NCBI RefSeq assembly: GCF_013408295.1
Contig: NZ_JACBYQ010000001.1
Span: forward strand, 124,001-188,000
DNA length: 64,000 nt
Origin: Psychromicrobium silvestre
GTDB lineage: Bacteria; Actinomycetota; Actinomycetes; Actinomycetales; Micrococcaceae
Direction: 5' to 3'
Part shown: piece after piece, positions 50,467 through 58,893 of the stretch
Layout: every line of letters starts with the position of its first letter
Numbering within the stretch: position 1 is the stretch's first letter
Notes under the pieces: generated by a model
Seen by the model: only the letters and a program-made list of their open reading frames with translations
The model's database searches: none
Told to the model about the DNA's origin: nothing
Made by a program: the position numbers and the translations under genes

Positions 50467-51567
50467 CTAGGCGTTGCGTTGCACGGCGGCTTGAGCCATG
50501 GTGCGCAGCGCGAAGCCGGTGAAATCGTCCACCGTTAAAGTGTCAAGGGCTGCGAAGGCCCGTGAGCTATATTCCTCGATTAACTTTTCGGTAGCGGCAA
50601 CCGCTCCGCATTCGACCATGATTGCCCGAATCCGGGTGATATCGGCTTCCGGCAAATCAGGAATGCCCAGCCCCTGGTCCACAAACTCTGCGTCTTCTGC
50701 GCCAGCCAGTTGCAGGGTATAGCCGATCAGTACGGTTCTTTTGCCTTCGCGCAGATCATCACCGGCGGGTTTGCCGGTGGTCTGCGGATCGCCGAAAACC
50801 CCGAGCATATCGTCTCGCAACTGGAACGCCTCACCGAGAGGCAAAGCGAAGTCCGAATAACCACTCAGTAACTCGGCAGAGCCGCCAGCCAACGCCCCGC
50901 CAAGTACCAGCGGGTGTTCGGTGGAGTATTTCGCGGCCTTGTAGCGGATGATGGCCTGAGCCCGCTCCACGGCAAGTGCAGGCCCGCGTGAGGGGCCAGC
51001 AACTTCTTCCAGAATGTCCAGGTATTGCCCGGCCATCACCTCCGCCCGCATGGTGTTGAAAACTGTTCGCGCGGTGCCGCTGCCCTCTCCGGCCACGCTG
51101 GCAAAGACCTCCTCGCTAAACGATAAGCACAGGTCTCCGGCCAGGATGGCGGCGGCGTGACCAAAGCGCTCTGGGTCCAAGGCCCAGCGCTGTCGTTGAT
51201 GCAATTGGCTGAATTGGCGATGCACGCTGGGGGCGCCTCGGCGGATATCGGAACGGTCGATAATATCGTCGTGAATTAACGCAGCCGCTTGAAATAACTC
51301 AAGGGAGGCACCAGTGGCGACAATCGCCGTCGTATTAGCCGGATCGCCTCCGGCACCTCGCCATCCCCAGTAGCACAGCAGTGCCCGCATTCGCTTTCCA
51401 CCGCTGGCCAGGTCTGCAATGGTGTCGATAAGTGCCGTGGCATCCGCGGAGATGGCGGTGAGTTCTTCACGCTTGAGCGCCAGAAAACCCCGCAACTCAT
51501 CGGCAACCGCATGTACAAAATCGCCCTGAGTCTGGTTCAGCAGTTCCGCAGGATCGCCGTGACTCAC
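50467..51567 (-). CDS. Polyprenyl diphosphate synthase (IdsA2-like)
   Basis: A 366-residue trans-isoprenyl diphosphate synthase that elongates allylic diphosphates to C15-C20 or longer chains. The first Asp-rich motif is LIHDDIIDRSDIRRG, the FQAAALIHDD helix precedes it, and the second is LRDDMLGVFGDPQTTGKPAGDD. GGKRMRALLCYWGW matches the GGKR substrate motif. The product length cannot be fixed from the sequence. The GTG start overlaps the stop of the upstream lipoprotein by 4 bp. Confidence 0.92.
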   Translation of the reverse strand: MSHGDPAELLNQTQGDFVHAVADELRGFLALKREELTAISADATALIDTIADLASGGKRMRALLCYWGWRGAGGDPANTTAIVATGASLELFQAAALIHDDIIDRSDIRRGAPSVHRQFSQLHQRQRWALDPERFGHAAAILAGDLCLSFSEEVFASVAGEGSGTARTVFNTMRAEVMAGQYLDILEEVAGPSRGPALAVERAQAIIRYKAAKYSTEHPLVLGGALAGGSAELLSGYSDFALPLGEAFQLRDDMLGVFGDPQTTGKPAGDDLREGKRTVLIGYTLQLAGAEDAEFVDQGLGIPDLPEADITRIRAIMVECGAVAATEKLIEEYSSRAFAALDTLTVDDFTGFALRTMAQAAVQRNA

Positions 51568-52130
51568 TTGAGCGAGGCCGTCTCTACACTTGCTCCTAAG
51601 GTAAAGGTATTAGTTCCCGCGTCCGAGCTGATCGAGAGATTAATGCTCTCTTTGCCGTCCTTACGGACGAAGTCTTTGCTCACCACGGATCCGATATCTC
51701 CGCCCGCGAGTAGCGTGAATCCCTGGGCTTTGAAGCTCTTGGTATAGAAATCGACGATGGCCTTGGACGTACTCTTGGTGGTGCCAACCAGTGAAACGGT
51801 GGCCGGGGAGTTGCTCTTATCCACGGCGCTCAGTTTGATGCTGGCACCGGGCAGGAGCGGGAGTAAAGTCTTAGGAAAATCGGCGACTAGCGCGCCCACC
51901 GTGGACTGGGTTTTGGACGACGGGGTGCCGCTTGCGGTCGCCGTTCCGGTGCTGCTGTTGCTAGCGCTGGAACTACTGCTTGCGCTTTGAGTGGAGGCGG
52001 CGGTGCTCGAAGCGGTCGAGCTTTCGCTAGCTTGTGGGGCAGGGCTGCTACAGCCGGCAACGGCCAATAGAGACAGCAGGATCCCGGCAGCAGCCAGGGT
52101 GGACTTAGGCGGTATCGAGGCTCGAATCAC
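51564..52130 (-). CDS. Ser/Ala-rich lipoprotein of unknown function
   Basis: A 188-residue lipoprotein. The signal sequence ends LLSLLAVAGC with the lipidated Cys at about residue 27, then a long Ser/Ala/Thr-rich spacer (about 28-75) of the type that reaches across the wall, and a compact C-terminal domain (LVADFPKTLLPLLPGASIKLSAVDK, IVDFYTKSFKAQGFTLL). No known family is recognised. It is coupled to the polyprenyl synthase and divergent from dinB. Confidence 0.75.
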   Translation of the reverse strand: MIRASIPPKSTLAAAGILLSLLAVAGCSSPAPQASESSTASSTAASTQSASSSSSASNSSTGTATASGTPSSKTQSTVGALVADFPKTLLPLLPGASIKLSAVDKSNSPATVSLVGTTKSTSKAIVDFYTKSFKAQGFTLLAGGDIGSVVSKDFVRKDGKESINLSISSDAGTNTFTLGASVETASLK

Positions 52131-52221
52131 CTCTCCATTCTAAGCGAGGAGCCGCCGGTGCCGAGGAAGGCAAGAATGCCAGCCGGAAACTGTCGGTGCT
52201 CAGAACTAAACTGAAAGAGCC

Positions 52222-53484
52222 ATGACCGCCAAGAATCCACGCAATACTCAGCCTCCTGCTCGCCCTCCCTCGGCGCGCCAGGAGACTGCCAACCGAGAAG
52301 AATATCGGGACTGCACTATTCTGCACGTCGATATGGACGCCTTCTTTGTTGCCGTCGAGCAACGGGAAAATCCGGGGCTACTGGGGAAACCGGTGATCGT
52401 AGGCTTCCCTCAAGGGCGTTCCGTGGTGCTTTCCGCCTCCTATGAGGCCAGGGCTTTCGGTGTTCGTTCGGCGATGCCGATGTCCGCGGCGATAAGGCTC
52501 TGCCCGCAAGCGGTGATCGTTGAGCCCAGACATCAACAGTATTACCAGATGTCGAAGGTGCTGATGGAACTGTTCTCCTCCATCACCGACAAGGTAGAAC
52601 CGCTGAGTGTGGACGAGGCATTTTTAGATGTGGCTGGGGCGATGCGGCGGCTCGGCCCACCGCTGCAGATTGCGCAGCTAATTCGACGACGAGTGAAGGC
52701 AGAGCTCGGAGTAACCGCCTCCGTGGGGATTGCGGCGAGCAAATTTGTGGCAAAAATAGCGTCCGCGCGTTGCAAGCCCGATGGCTTGCTGCTGATCCCG
52801 AAGGCGGACACCGTGGCCTATTTGCACACCTTGCCGGCCAGAGCGCTGTGGGGTGTGGGGGCTAAGACCATGGTGGTGTTGGAGGGGCTGGGAGTCCATA
52901 CCGTGGAGCAAATCGCCAATACCCCGATCGCCGTGCTGCGCCGCGCGCTGGGCGCCAGCGGCGAGCACGTACATCGACTAGCGTGGGGCATCGATCCACG
53001 CGAGGTGACGCCAGTTCGGGTGGAGAAGAGCATTGGGGCGGAGGAAACCTTTGCGGTCGATACCGCGCAGGAGGCTCCCTTGCGCCGCGAGTTGCTGAGG
53101 CTAGCCCATCGAGTCGGCGGGCGTCTGCGAGCCAGCAGTTATTTCACTCGCACGGTGGCATTGAAGCTGCGCTATGCGGATTTCTCTACGATCAGTCGCT
53201 CCAGAACCTTGGCGGTTCCGGTGGACAGTGCGCAATTGATCTATCAAACCGGAATCCAACTGCTCGAGGCGATAGGGGAACGTCCTATGGCGGTGCGGTT
53301 GATTGGATTGCGGGCGGAAGGTTTGGAGCTTTCCGGCCAGACCTCGGTGCAACTGTCTTTAGAACGCCGGGACGATAACTGGCGTGGTGCCGAAGCAGTG
53401 ATTGACGCGGTCAGTCAGAAGTTTGGAAACGCGGGAGTTCGGCCCGCTAGTTTGCTGGAAAAACCTGGGTCCGAAGAAGGCTAA
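52222..53484 (+). CDS. dinB: DNA polymerase IV
   Basis: A 420-residue Y-family polymerase for translesion synthesis. It has the catalytic residues in ILHVDMDAFFVAVEQRENP and VEPLSVDEAFLDV, SYEARAFGVRSAMP, ASVGIAASKFVAKIAS and the little-finger domain from about residue 275 (VEKSIGAEETF). The C-terminus is short and I see no clear QxxLF-type clamp-binding motif, but the end is not conserved. A TAAACT box lies shortly before the ATG. No LexA box was found in the 90-bp gap. Confidence 0.94.
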   Translation: MTAKNPRNTQPPARPPSARQETANREEYRDCTILHVDMDAFFVAVEQRENPGLLGKPVIVGFPQGRSVVLSASYEARAFGVRSAMPMSAAIRLCPQAVIVEPRHQQYYQMSKVLMELFSSITDKVEPLSVDEAFLDVAGAMRRLGPPLQIAQLIRRRVKAELGVTASVGIAASKFVAKIASARCKPDGLLLIPKADTVAYLHTLPARALWGVGAKTMVVLEGLGVHTVEQIANTPIAVLRRALGASGEHVHRLAWGIDPREVTPVRVEKSIGAEETFAVDTAQEAPLRRELLRLAHRVGGRLRASSYFTRTVALKLRYADFSTISRSRTLAVPVDSAQLIYQTGIQLLEAIGERPMAVRLIGLRAEGLELSGQTSVQLSLERRDDNWRGAEAVIDAVSQKFGNAGVRPASLLEKPGSEEG

Positions 53485-53670
53485 ATGGTGACGGTTCGGT
53501 TGCTTTTCCGCAATGGCTTTTAGTTCTGGGCGGAGGAGCCTATTCTTAAGGGGAGGGCGAAGATTCGACGATTTTCGCCAACACCGGAACCAGTAGCATG
53601 CCGGTATTCGTTGATAGGGCGAGACCGGCACATGACGGTATGTTGCTGGGGGGACCTGAAGGAGGTCGTG

Positions 53671-54039
53671 ATGCCACTGTCGGAGCACGAACAGAGGCTG
53701 CTCGATCAGCTCGAACAGCAGTTGCATGACACTGACCCCAAGTTTGCCCATGCCCTGGGAACTGACCAGGTTCGCAGACTTTCAGCCCGGCACATCGCCC
53801 TTGGTGTGCTGATCAGCGTTCTCGGTATCGTGGTACTCATCCTTGGTGTAGCCACTCAGCAGATCCTGCTGGGCGTACTCGGATTCGTGATGATGGGTGC
53901 CGGCGTCTTCGTCGCGACGATGCGCCGTGGAACGGCCAAGACCCCGGCTTCGGAGGACGGAGCCAAGGTTTCCGGACCGAAGAGCGGTTTTATGACGAAC
54001 TTGGAAGAGCGCTGGGAACAGCGTCATCGAGGTGAGTAA
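53671..54039 (+). CDS. DUF3040 membrane protein
   Basis: A 122-residue actinobacterial DUF3040 protein. The N-terminal amphipathic part MPLSEHEQRLLDQLEQQLHDTDPKFAHALG is diagnostic. Two hydrophobic segments (LGVLISVLGIVVLILGVA, ILLGVLGFVMMGAGVFVA) and a basic C-terminal tail follow. The ATG at 53671 has AAGGAGG five bases before it. The gene regularly sits upstream of the dcw cluster in this group, and a link to cell division is a plausible guess only. Confidence 0.88.
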   Translation: MPLSEHEQRLLDQLEQQLHDTDPKFAHALGTDQVRRLSARHIALGVLISVLGIVVLILGVATQQILLGVLGFVMMGAGVFVATMRRGTAKTPASEDGAKVSGPKSGFMTNLEERWEQRHRGE

Positions 54040-54112
54040 CCTCCTTTGAACGTTTCTGGTGTAGCTCACCGACCCGGCTAGGCGTCCGGTCTGTGCGTTT
54101 GGACGTACTTTG

Positions 54113-54146
54113 AAACCCTTGTGGCTTAGGCCCAAGGGTTTTTTGG
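54113..54146 (+). terminator. Intrinsic terminator before the dcw operon
   Basis: AAACCCTTG (54113-54121) pairs perfectly with CAAGGGTTT (54133-54141) and a run of T follows. It isolates the DUF3040 gene from the division operon. Confidence 0.85.
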
Positions 54147-54222
54147 TTTAAGCGGGGTTTTGCTTGGGTGTTAGCCCGGTTCAAGTCTTCGGGTGTTTGT
54201 GCTGATGGCGCGCGCGAGGCAT

Positions 54223-54352
54223 CCTCCACTTCGCTCCCCGGCCAATGATTGGCTTGGTCAAATCAGCTAAAAAGCCCATTTTTAGACGGTTGGACCAGCA
54301 GAGGTCAGCGAATCCTGGCTTTTCGAGCCATTTTCCCTCCACTTCACTCCCC
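54223..54352. repeat. Direct repeat in the long mraZ upstream region
   Basis: CCTCCACTTCGCTCCCC (54223-54239) and CCTCCACTTCACTCCCC (54336-54352) differ by one base and are 113 bp apart. Their complement resembles the TGGRG boxes of the mraZ operator. Otherwise 54147-54430 holds no gene I can recognise. Confidence 0.6.
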
Positions 54353-54430
54353 ATCAATTAAAGGCCTGGATTCGCGCGGAATTTGGGGTGAAACTCATCC
54401 CGACACACGGGAATAAAGTCGTGCTGGGCG

Positions 54431-54462
54431 TTGACGGTGGGGGATTGTGGGGTAAAGTGGAG
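54431..54462 (+). promoter_or_regulatory. mraZ promoter overlaid by MraZ-type operator
   Basis: TTGACG (54431-54436) and TAAAGT (54453-54458) form a promoter with a 16-bp spacer. TGGGG (54438), TGGGG (54448) and TGGAG (54458) recur at exactly 10-bp steps across it, the direct-repeat geometry bound by MraZ in other bacteria. A further TGG lies in phase at 54478. It fits autorepression of the dcw operon. Confidence 0.75.
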
Positions 54463-54496
54463 CGAGTAAGAGGGTAGTGGTGAGAGGGGTGGTGGA

Positions 54497-54934
54497 GTGT
54501 TCCTAGGAACTCATTCGCCACGCCTAGATGAGAAGGGTCGATTGATCCTTCCAGCTAAGTTCAGGGATGAACTGGGCAACGGTTTGGTCCTCACTCGAGG
54601 ACAAGAGCGTTGCATCTACGTCTTCAGTCAGCGCGAATTCGAACGTATTCATGAGCAGATGAGAGATGCACCCATCTCGAGTCGGCAAGCTCGCGACTAT
54701 ATTCGAGTTTTCCTCTCTGGAGCCTCGGACGAAATGCCGGACAAGCAGGGGCGCGTCACCATTCCGGCGGCGCTTCGGTCCTATGCCGGCTTGGAACGAG
54801 AGCTAGCCGTGATTGGCGCTGGCTCACGGGCCGAAATCTGGGACGCCACAGCGTGGGCGGACTACTTAGAAGAGAAGGAAAACTCCTTCTCGGATACCGA
54901 CAGTGTGGACAACGCAATTCCAGGCATTTTGTAG
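54497..54934 (+). CDS. mraZ: Division/cell-wall operon repressor MraZ
   Basis: A 145-residue MraZ protein with two SpoVT/AbrB-like modules: [26 protein letters not shown] and [26 protein letters not shown], each with the DxxGR...P signature. It forms a ring that binds phased direct repeats in its own promoter, and such repeats are seen upstream here. The GTG start has a GA-rich site before it. It is the first gene of the dcw operon. Confidence 0.96.
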   Translation: MFLGTHSPRLDEKGRLILPAKFRDELGNGLVLTRGQERCIYVFSQREFERIHEQMRDAPISSRQARDYIRVFLSGASDEMPDKQGRVTIPAALRSYAGLERELAVIGAGSRAEIWDATAWADYLEEKENSFSDTDSVDNAIPGIL

Positions 54935-54957
54935 AGCTTCTTGAGCGAGATCTCCAG

Positions 54958-55005
54958 CCGCCCTGCGCCACCTGACTCACCTTCCCCGGAGTCAGGCGGA
55001 GGGCA
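54958..55005 (+). ncRNA. Candidate structured RNA between mraZ and rsmH
   Basis: CCTGACTC (54971-54978) pairs with GAGTCAGG (54989-54996), and the stem continues outward with interrupted GC pairs (GCCC with GGGC), in the 153-bp gap before rsmH. Actinobacteria carry an mraW RNA motif at this place; whether this hairpin is that motif I cannot tell. Confidence 0.4.
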
Positions 55006-55087
55006 TGGCGCGGATGGGGATCTGGTTTAAGAAGGCTCGATATGGCCGGAGCAATGGCCGGCGACGGCAGAACATGAGGGGGCAGCA

Positions 55088-56092
55088 GTGGTCACACCAC
55101 CACCGTCTGCGGCTGCCTCTCGGCACACTCCGGTTTTGCGCGAGCGTTGCGTCAACTTGCTGGCGCCAGGAATCGAGTCGGCTAATGCTCGCGGTGAGCG
55201 CGCCGTCGTCATTGATGCCACCCTCGGCATGGGCGGCCACAGCGAAGCCCTCTTGGAACGCTTCGACAATCTTCACCTGATCGGCATCGACCGTGACACT
55301 CAGGCGCTCGACCTCGCGGGCGACCGACTGGCTAAATATGCAGAGCGGATCGACCTGGTTCACGCGGTCTACGACGAGATCGACGAAGTGCTGGAAGACC
55401 TTGGCTTAGCTGCCGTGGCTAGCGTGCACGGTGTGCTGATGGATTTAGGGGTTTCCTCCTTGCAGCTCGACGAGGCCGAGCGTGGCTTCGCTTACTCTTA
55501 CGACGCACCTTTGGATATGCGGATGGATACCAGCCGCGGACAGAGTGCCGCCGAGGTAGTCAATGGCTACAGCGAAGCCGAACTAGCGTCGGTGATCCGC
55601 CGCTGGGGAGAAGAGAAATTTGCTTCTCGGATTGCCCGGCAGATCGTGGCGGCTCGGCAGCAGAAGCCCTTGCAGAGCACGAGCGAATTGGTCGAGGTGA
55701 TTAGGCGGGCAGTCCCGGCTGCCGCCGCCCGAACGGGAGGTCACCCCGCGAAGCGCACCTTCCAAGCCTTGCGGATCGAGGTCAACGAGGAACTTGAGGT
55801 TCTTCAACGAGCGGTTCCCACCGCGGTAGCGGCTCTGGCCATCGGAGGTCGAGCAGTGGTCATGTCCTACCACTCGCTGGAGGACAAGATCGTCAAGAAA
55901 GTGTTCAGTGCGGGAGCTACCTCCAGCGCGCCTCCCGGGTTCCCCGTGGAACTGGAGGAGCACAAAGCAGATTTGAAAATTCTTACCAAGGGCACTGAAG
56001 TGCCGACCGAGGCGGAAATTGCGGAGAACCCGCGAGCCGCCTCGGCACGGCTACGAGCAGTAGAGCGCATCAAAAAGAGGAGAACCCCGTGA
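55088..56092 (+). CDS. rsmH: 16S rRNA m4C1402 methyltransferase RsmH
   Basis: A 334-residue RsmH (MraW) enzyme that methylates N4 of C1402 in 16S rRNA. It has [16 protein letters not shown], the SAM motif [51 protein letters not shown] and the late [14 protein letters not shown]. The GTG start has GAGGGGG before it. Its stop overlaps the start of the next gene by 4 bp. Confidence 0.96.
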   Translation: MVTPPPSAAASRHTPVLRERCVNLLAPGIESANARGERAVVIDATLGMGGHSEALLERFDNLHLIGIDRDTQALDLAGDRLAKYAERIDLVHAVYDEIDEVLEDLGLAAVASVHGVLMDLGVSSLQLDEAERGFAYSYDAPLDMRMDTSRGQSAAEVVNGYSEAELASVIRRWGEEKFASRIARQIVAARQQKPLQSTSELVEVIRRAVPAAAARTGGHPAKRTFQALRIEVNEELEVLQRAVPTAVAALAIGGRAVVMSYHSLEDKIVKKVFSAGATSSAPPGFPVELEEHKADLKILTKGTEVPTEAEIAENPRAASARLRAVERIKKRRTP

Positions 56093-57006
56093 CCCAGCCA
56101 CAGGCCACCCGGACCAGCCGTCCCACCGCAACGTCATCCCGACGTGCACCGAAGGCCCCGATCCTCAGAACCGATCAACGGGTTAGTGCGCCGAGTGCAA
56201 GCCCCCAGAATAAGAGTCCACAGAGTGGGAGTGCCCAGGGTAGGAGTGCACAGAATCAGGGTGCACAGAGCAAGGGGCCTCGGAGCACAAGCCAGAGTAA
56301 GAATCTTGGCGATATCAACCTGAACGCTGCAACAGCCGGAGCGACCGCCCGGGTGCTGAATCCGCTCAGCTCACCGCTTGGCTCGGAAGCCGCACCTTCC
56401 CGGGCACGCACTCCGCTCTCCCTGGTGCGCTCCCAGCCGGGCCGACGTCGTGCCCCCTTTGTGGTTTTCTGCTTCTTAGCGCTGGTCGCGGCGATGGCTA
56501 CCGTGTTGGTGCTGAATATCTCGGTGTCCTCCGGTCAGTACGAACTAGTGCAGTTGAACAATAAGAAAGACACCCTGGTCAAGCAGAATCAAGTTCTGAC
56601 ACAGCAGGTACAAAACGCCCAAGCTCCGCAGAATTTGGTCAAGCGAGCGCAACAATTGGGAATGGTAGCTGCCAACACAACAGGACAGATCAATGTGGAC
56701 ACCCAGACCATCGCGGGATCGCCCGCACCTGCAACTGCTCAAGCCAAGCCAATGCCGTTAATTGCGGCGCCGGAAATCGGTGGAATGCTGCCGGCCAGTG
56801 CCACCACGACCGGGACCGAAGCGAGTTCCAAGACGACCAGCAACGCGGCACCCTTGGCCGCCAGTGCTGATCTTGGCAGCGCGCCGTTTAGCAGTAGCTA
56901 CACCCCAGCTCCGGAAACGGCGCCGGCAGCGCAGACAGTGTCTCAGCCAGACTTGCACGGTGGCACCATTCCTTCCCCCGAGCAAAAGACTCCGAACCAG
57001 AACTAA
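56089..57006 (+). CDS. ftsL: FtsL-like septum protein with extended N- and C-terminal tails
   Basis: A 305-residue bitopic protein, placed where ftsL belongs. The single membrane segment is [22 protein letters not shown] (about residue 123-144) with a coiled-coil part behind it ([39 protein letters not shown]). The cytoplasmic N-terminus is unusually long and contains a run of five-residue imperfect repeats rich in Ser, Gln and Gly ([25 protein letters not shown]), and the C-terminus is Ala/Thr/Pro-rich. FtsL holds together the FtsB/FtsQ/FtsW/FtsI septal complex. The identification rests on position and topology. Confidence 0.8.
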   Translation: MTQPQATRTSRPTATSSRRAPKAPILRTDQRVSAPSASPQNKSPQSGSAQGRSAQNQGAQSKGPRSTSQSKNLGDINLNAATAGATARVLNPLSSPLGSEAAPSRARTPLSLVRSQPGRRRAPFVVFCFLALVAAMATVLVLNISVSSGQYELVQLNNKKDTLVKQNQVLTQQVQNAQAPQNLVKRAQQLGMVAANTTGQINVDTQTIAGSPAPATAQAKPMPLIAAPEIGGMLPASATTTGTEASSKTTSNAAPLAASADLGSAPFSSSYTPAPETAPAAQTVSQPDLHGGTIPSPEQKTPNQN

Positions 57007-57078
57007 AGCGCGGACCGAGCTCTTCCTAGCGCGACGCACCACCGACAGAACTAGTCTGAAACGTAACGAGGCCTCATC

Positions 57079-58875
57079 GTGAAAGCATTCTCCACTGCAG
57101 CACCATCGGCCAAGCAGAAGAAAAAGCAATCCCTGAAGGCTCGACGTCGGCTGCGGCTAGGTCTGGGGCTCATGATGGCCTTGCTGCTCATCATCTCCGG
57201 GAAGCTGATTCTGGTGCAGGGCCTGGACATCGGCGGCTATGCGGAGGCCGCCAACGCCCAGCTGACGCAGACGCAGACGCTGGCCGCCAGCCGCGGTGAG
57301 ATTGTGGATGCGAATGGCAAGGTGCTGGCACAGTCCATCGTCCGCTACGACATTGTGGTGGACCAACTGAACAATGTTGGGGCTTCGGACTTCAAACGAC
57401 TTAGTGCGGATGGTAAGACGCTTGAAACGGTAACCCGGGATACTGGCATCGACGAACTAGCCAATGCCCTGGGGATCGACTCTATGCAGGTACGCAAGCT
57501 GGTGACCGGCACCTCCCACTACAATGTGGTGGCTAAATCGGTGACCCCGGAGCTGGAAGCCAAGATCGCAGAACTACGGATTCCCGGTATCGCCTCCCAA
57601 GCGGTGTCCAAGCGGGTTTATCCGATGGGGCAGGTGGCCGGGAACGTGGTGGGATTCATGGGAGCCAACGGCGGTGGTTCCGGCATTGAGCAGACCCTGA
57701 ACGATCAGCTCACCGGAACGGACGGCAGCCGAACCTACCAGATGGGTAAGGACGGCATCGTGATCCCGAGTGCGCCCACCACGATCAAGCCGGCCGTCAA
57801 CGGGCAGACCGTCAAACTAACCATTAACTCGGACCTGCAGTATTACGCTCAGCAGGCCATCGCCAACCAGGTCAAAGCGCAAGGCGCCGACTGGGGAAAT
57901 ATTGTGGTGGTCCAGGTGAAGACCGGCAATATTATCGCGATGGCCGAGGACACCACTGTTGACCCGAACAATCCCGGAGCCACGACTCCGGATGACCGCG
58001 GCTCCAGAATCGTGACTAACGCCATTGAGCCCGGCTCGACCGAGAAAACCGTCACGGCGGCGGCCGCCATTCAAGAAGGAAAGATCACCCCGGAATCACA
58101 TCTGGTGATCCCGCCGACCTACACCATCGACGGCCAGACCTTCCAGGATGCCGAAACTCATGGCACCATCAATATGACCTTCTCCGGAGTGATCGCCGAG
58201 TCCTTGAACACCGGTACGGTGATGGTTGGCTCCAAGCTCACCCCACAACAGCGATACGATTACCTGAGCAAATTTGGTATTGGTAAAAAGACCGGAATCC
58301 CGCTGCCCGGTGAGAGCGCTGGAATCTTGGCCACTCCGGATAAGTGGGATGGCAGGCAGCAGTACACCGTGCTCTTCGGCCAGGGTGTGGCACAGACTCC
58401 GCTGCAGACCGCGATGATCTACCAGGCGATTGCCAACAACGGGGTGCAACTGCCGCCGAGGCTCATCGACTCCTATACGGATGCCAATGGTGTGGAAACC
58501 AAAACTCCGCAGGCTGCCGGTACCGAGGTGGTTTCACCGCAAACGGCACAACAGGTCAAGGGCATGCTTGAAGGTGTGGTGACAGCGGCTCACTACAACG
58601 ACATCAACGTGCCAGGCTACCGGGTGGGCGGCAAGACCGGCACCGCCGAGTCACCTACCGCGGGTGGTTTCAGTGGCTACACCGCGTCCTTCGTGGGAAT
58701 GGCGCCGATGGAGGACCCGCAGTACGTTGTACTGGTTACGGTGCAGCACCCGAAAGGTAATATCTTCGGCATCACCCAAGGGCCGCTCTTCAACTCGGTG
58801 ATGGGTCAGGTGCTTCAGACTTATCAGGTGCCGCCGTCCACCACCCCGGCCTACAAGCCCAAGCAGACCTTTTAG
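57079..58875 (+). CDS. ftsI: Septal penicillin-binding protein FtsI (PBP2b/PBP3-type)
   Basis: A 598-residue class B PBP that makes the cross-links of the septum. An N-terminal membrane segment (LRLGLGLMMALLLIISGKLILVQGL), a dimerisation domain (ASRGEIVDANGKVLAQS) and a transpeptidase domain with the active-site Ser in EPGSTEKTV (SxxK), ESLNTG (SxN) and GKTGTAESP (KTG). The conserved PGSTFK is PGSTEK here, with Glu for Phe. The GTG start is 72 bp after ftsL. It ends 18 bp before murE. Confidence 0.95.
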   Translation: MKAFSTAAPSAKQKKKQSLKARRRLRLGLGLMMALLLIISGKLILVQGLDIGGYAEAANAQLTQTQTLAASRGEIVDANGKVLAQSIVRYDIVVDQLNNVGASDFKRLSADGKTLETVTRDTGIDELANALGIDSMQVRKLVTGTSHYNVVAKSVTPELEAKIAELRIPGIASQAVSKRVYPMGQVAGNVVGFMGANGGGSGIEQTLNDQLTGTDGSRTYQMGKDGIVIPSAPTTIKPAVNGQTVKLTINSDLQYYAQQAIANQVKAQGADWGNIVVVQVKTGNIIAMAEDTTVDPNNPGATTPDDRGSRIVTNAIEPGSTEKTVTAAAAIQEGKITPESHLVIPPTYTIDGQTFQDAETHGTINMTFSGVIAESLNTGTVMVGSKLTPQQRYDYLSKFGIGKKTGIPLPGESAGILATPDKWDGRQQYTVLFGQGVAQTPLQTAMIYQAIANNGVQLPPRLIDSYTDANGVETKTPQAAGTEVVSPQTAQQVKGMLEGVVTAAHYNDINVPGYRVGGKTGTAESPTAGGFSGYTASFVGMAPMEDPQYVVLVTVQHPKGNIFGITQGPLFNSVMGQVLQTYQVPPSTTPAYKPKQTF

Positions 58876-58893
58876 ATCGTACGGAGTATCAGA

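Noticed and set aside
52131-52221. LexA/SOS box before dinB
   Set aside because: I looked for the actinobacterial GAAC-N4-GTTY pattern and found none in this gap.
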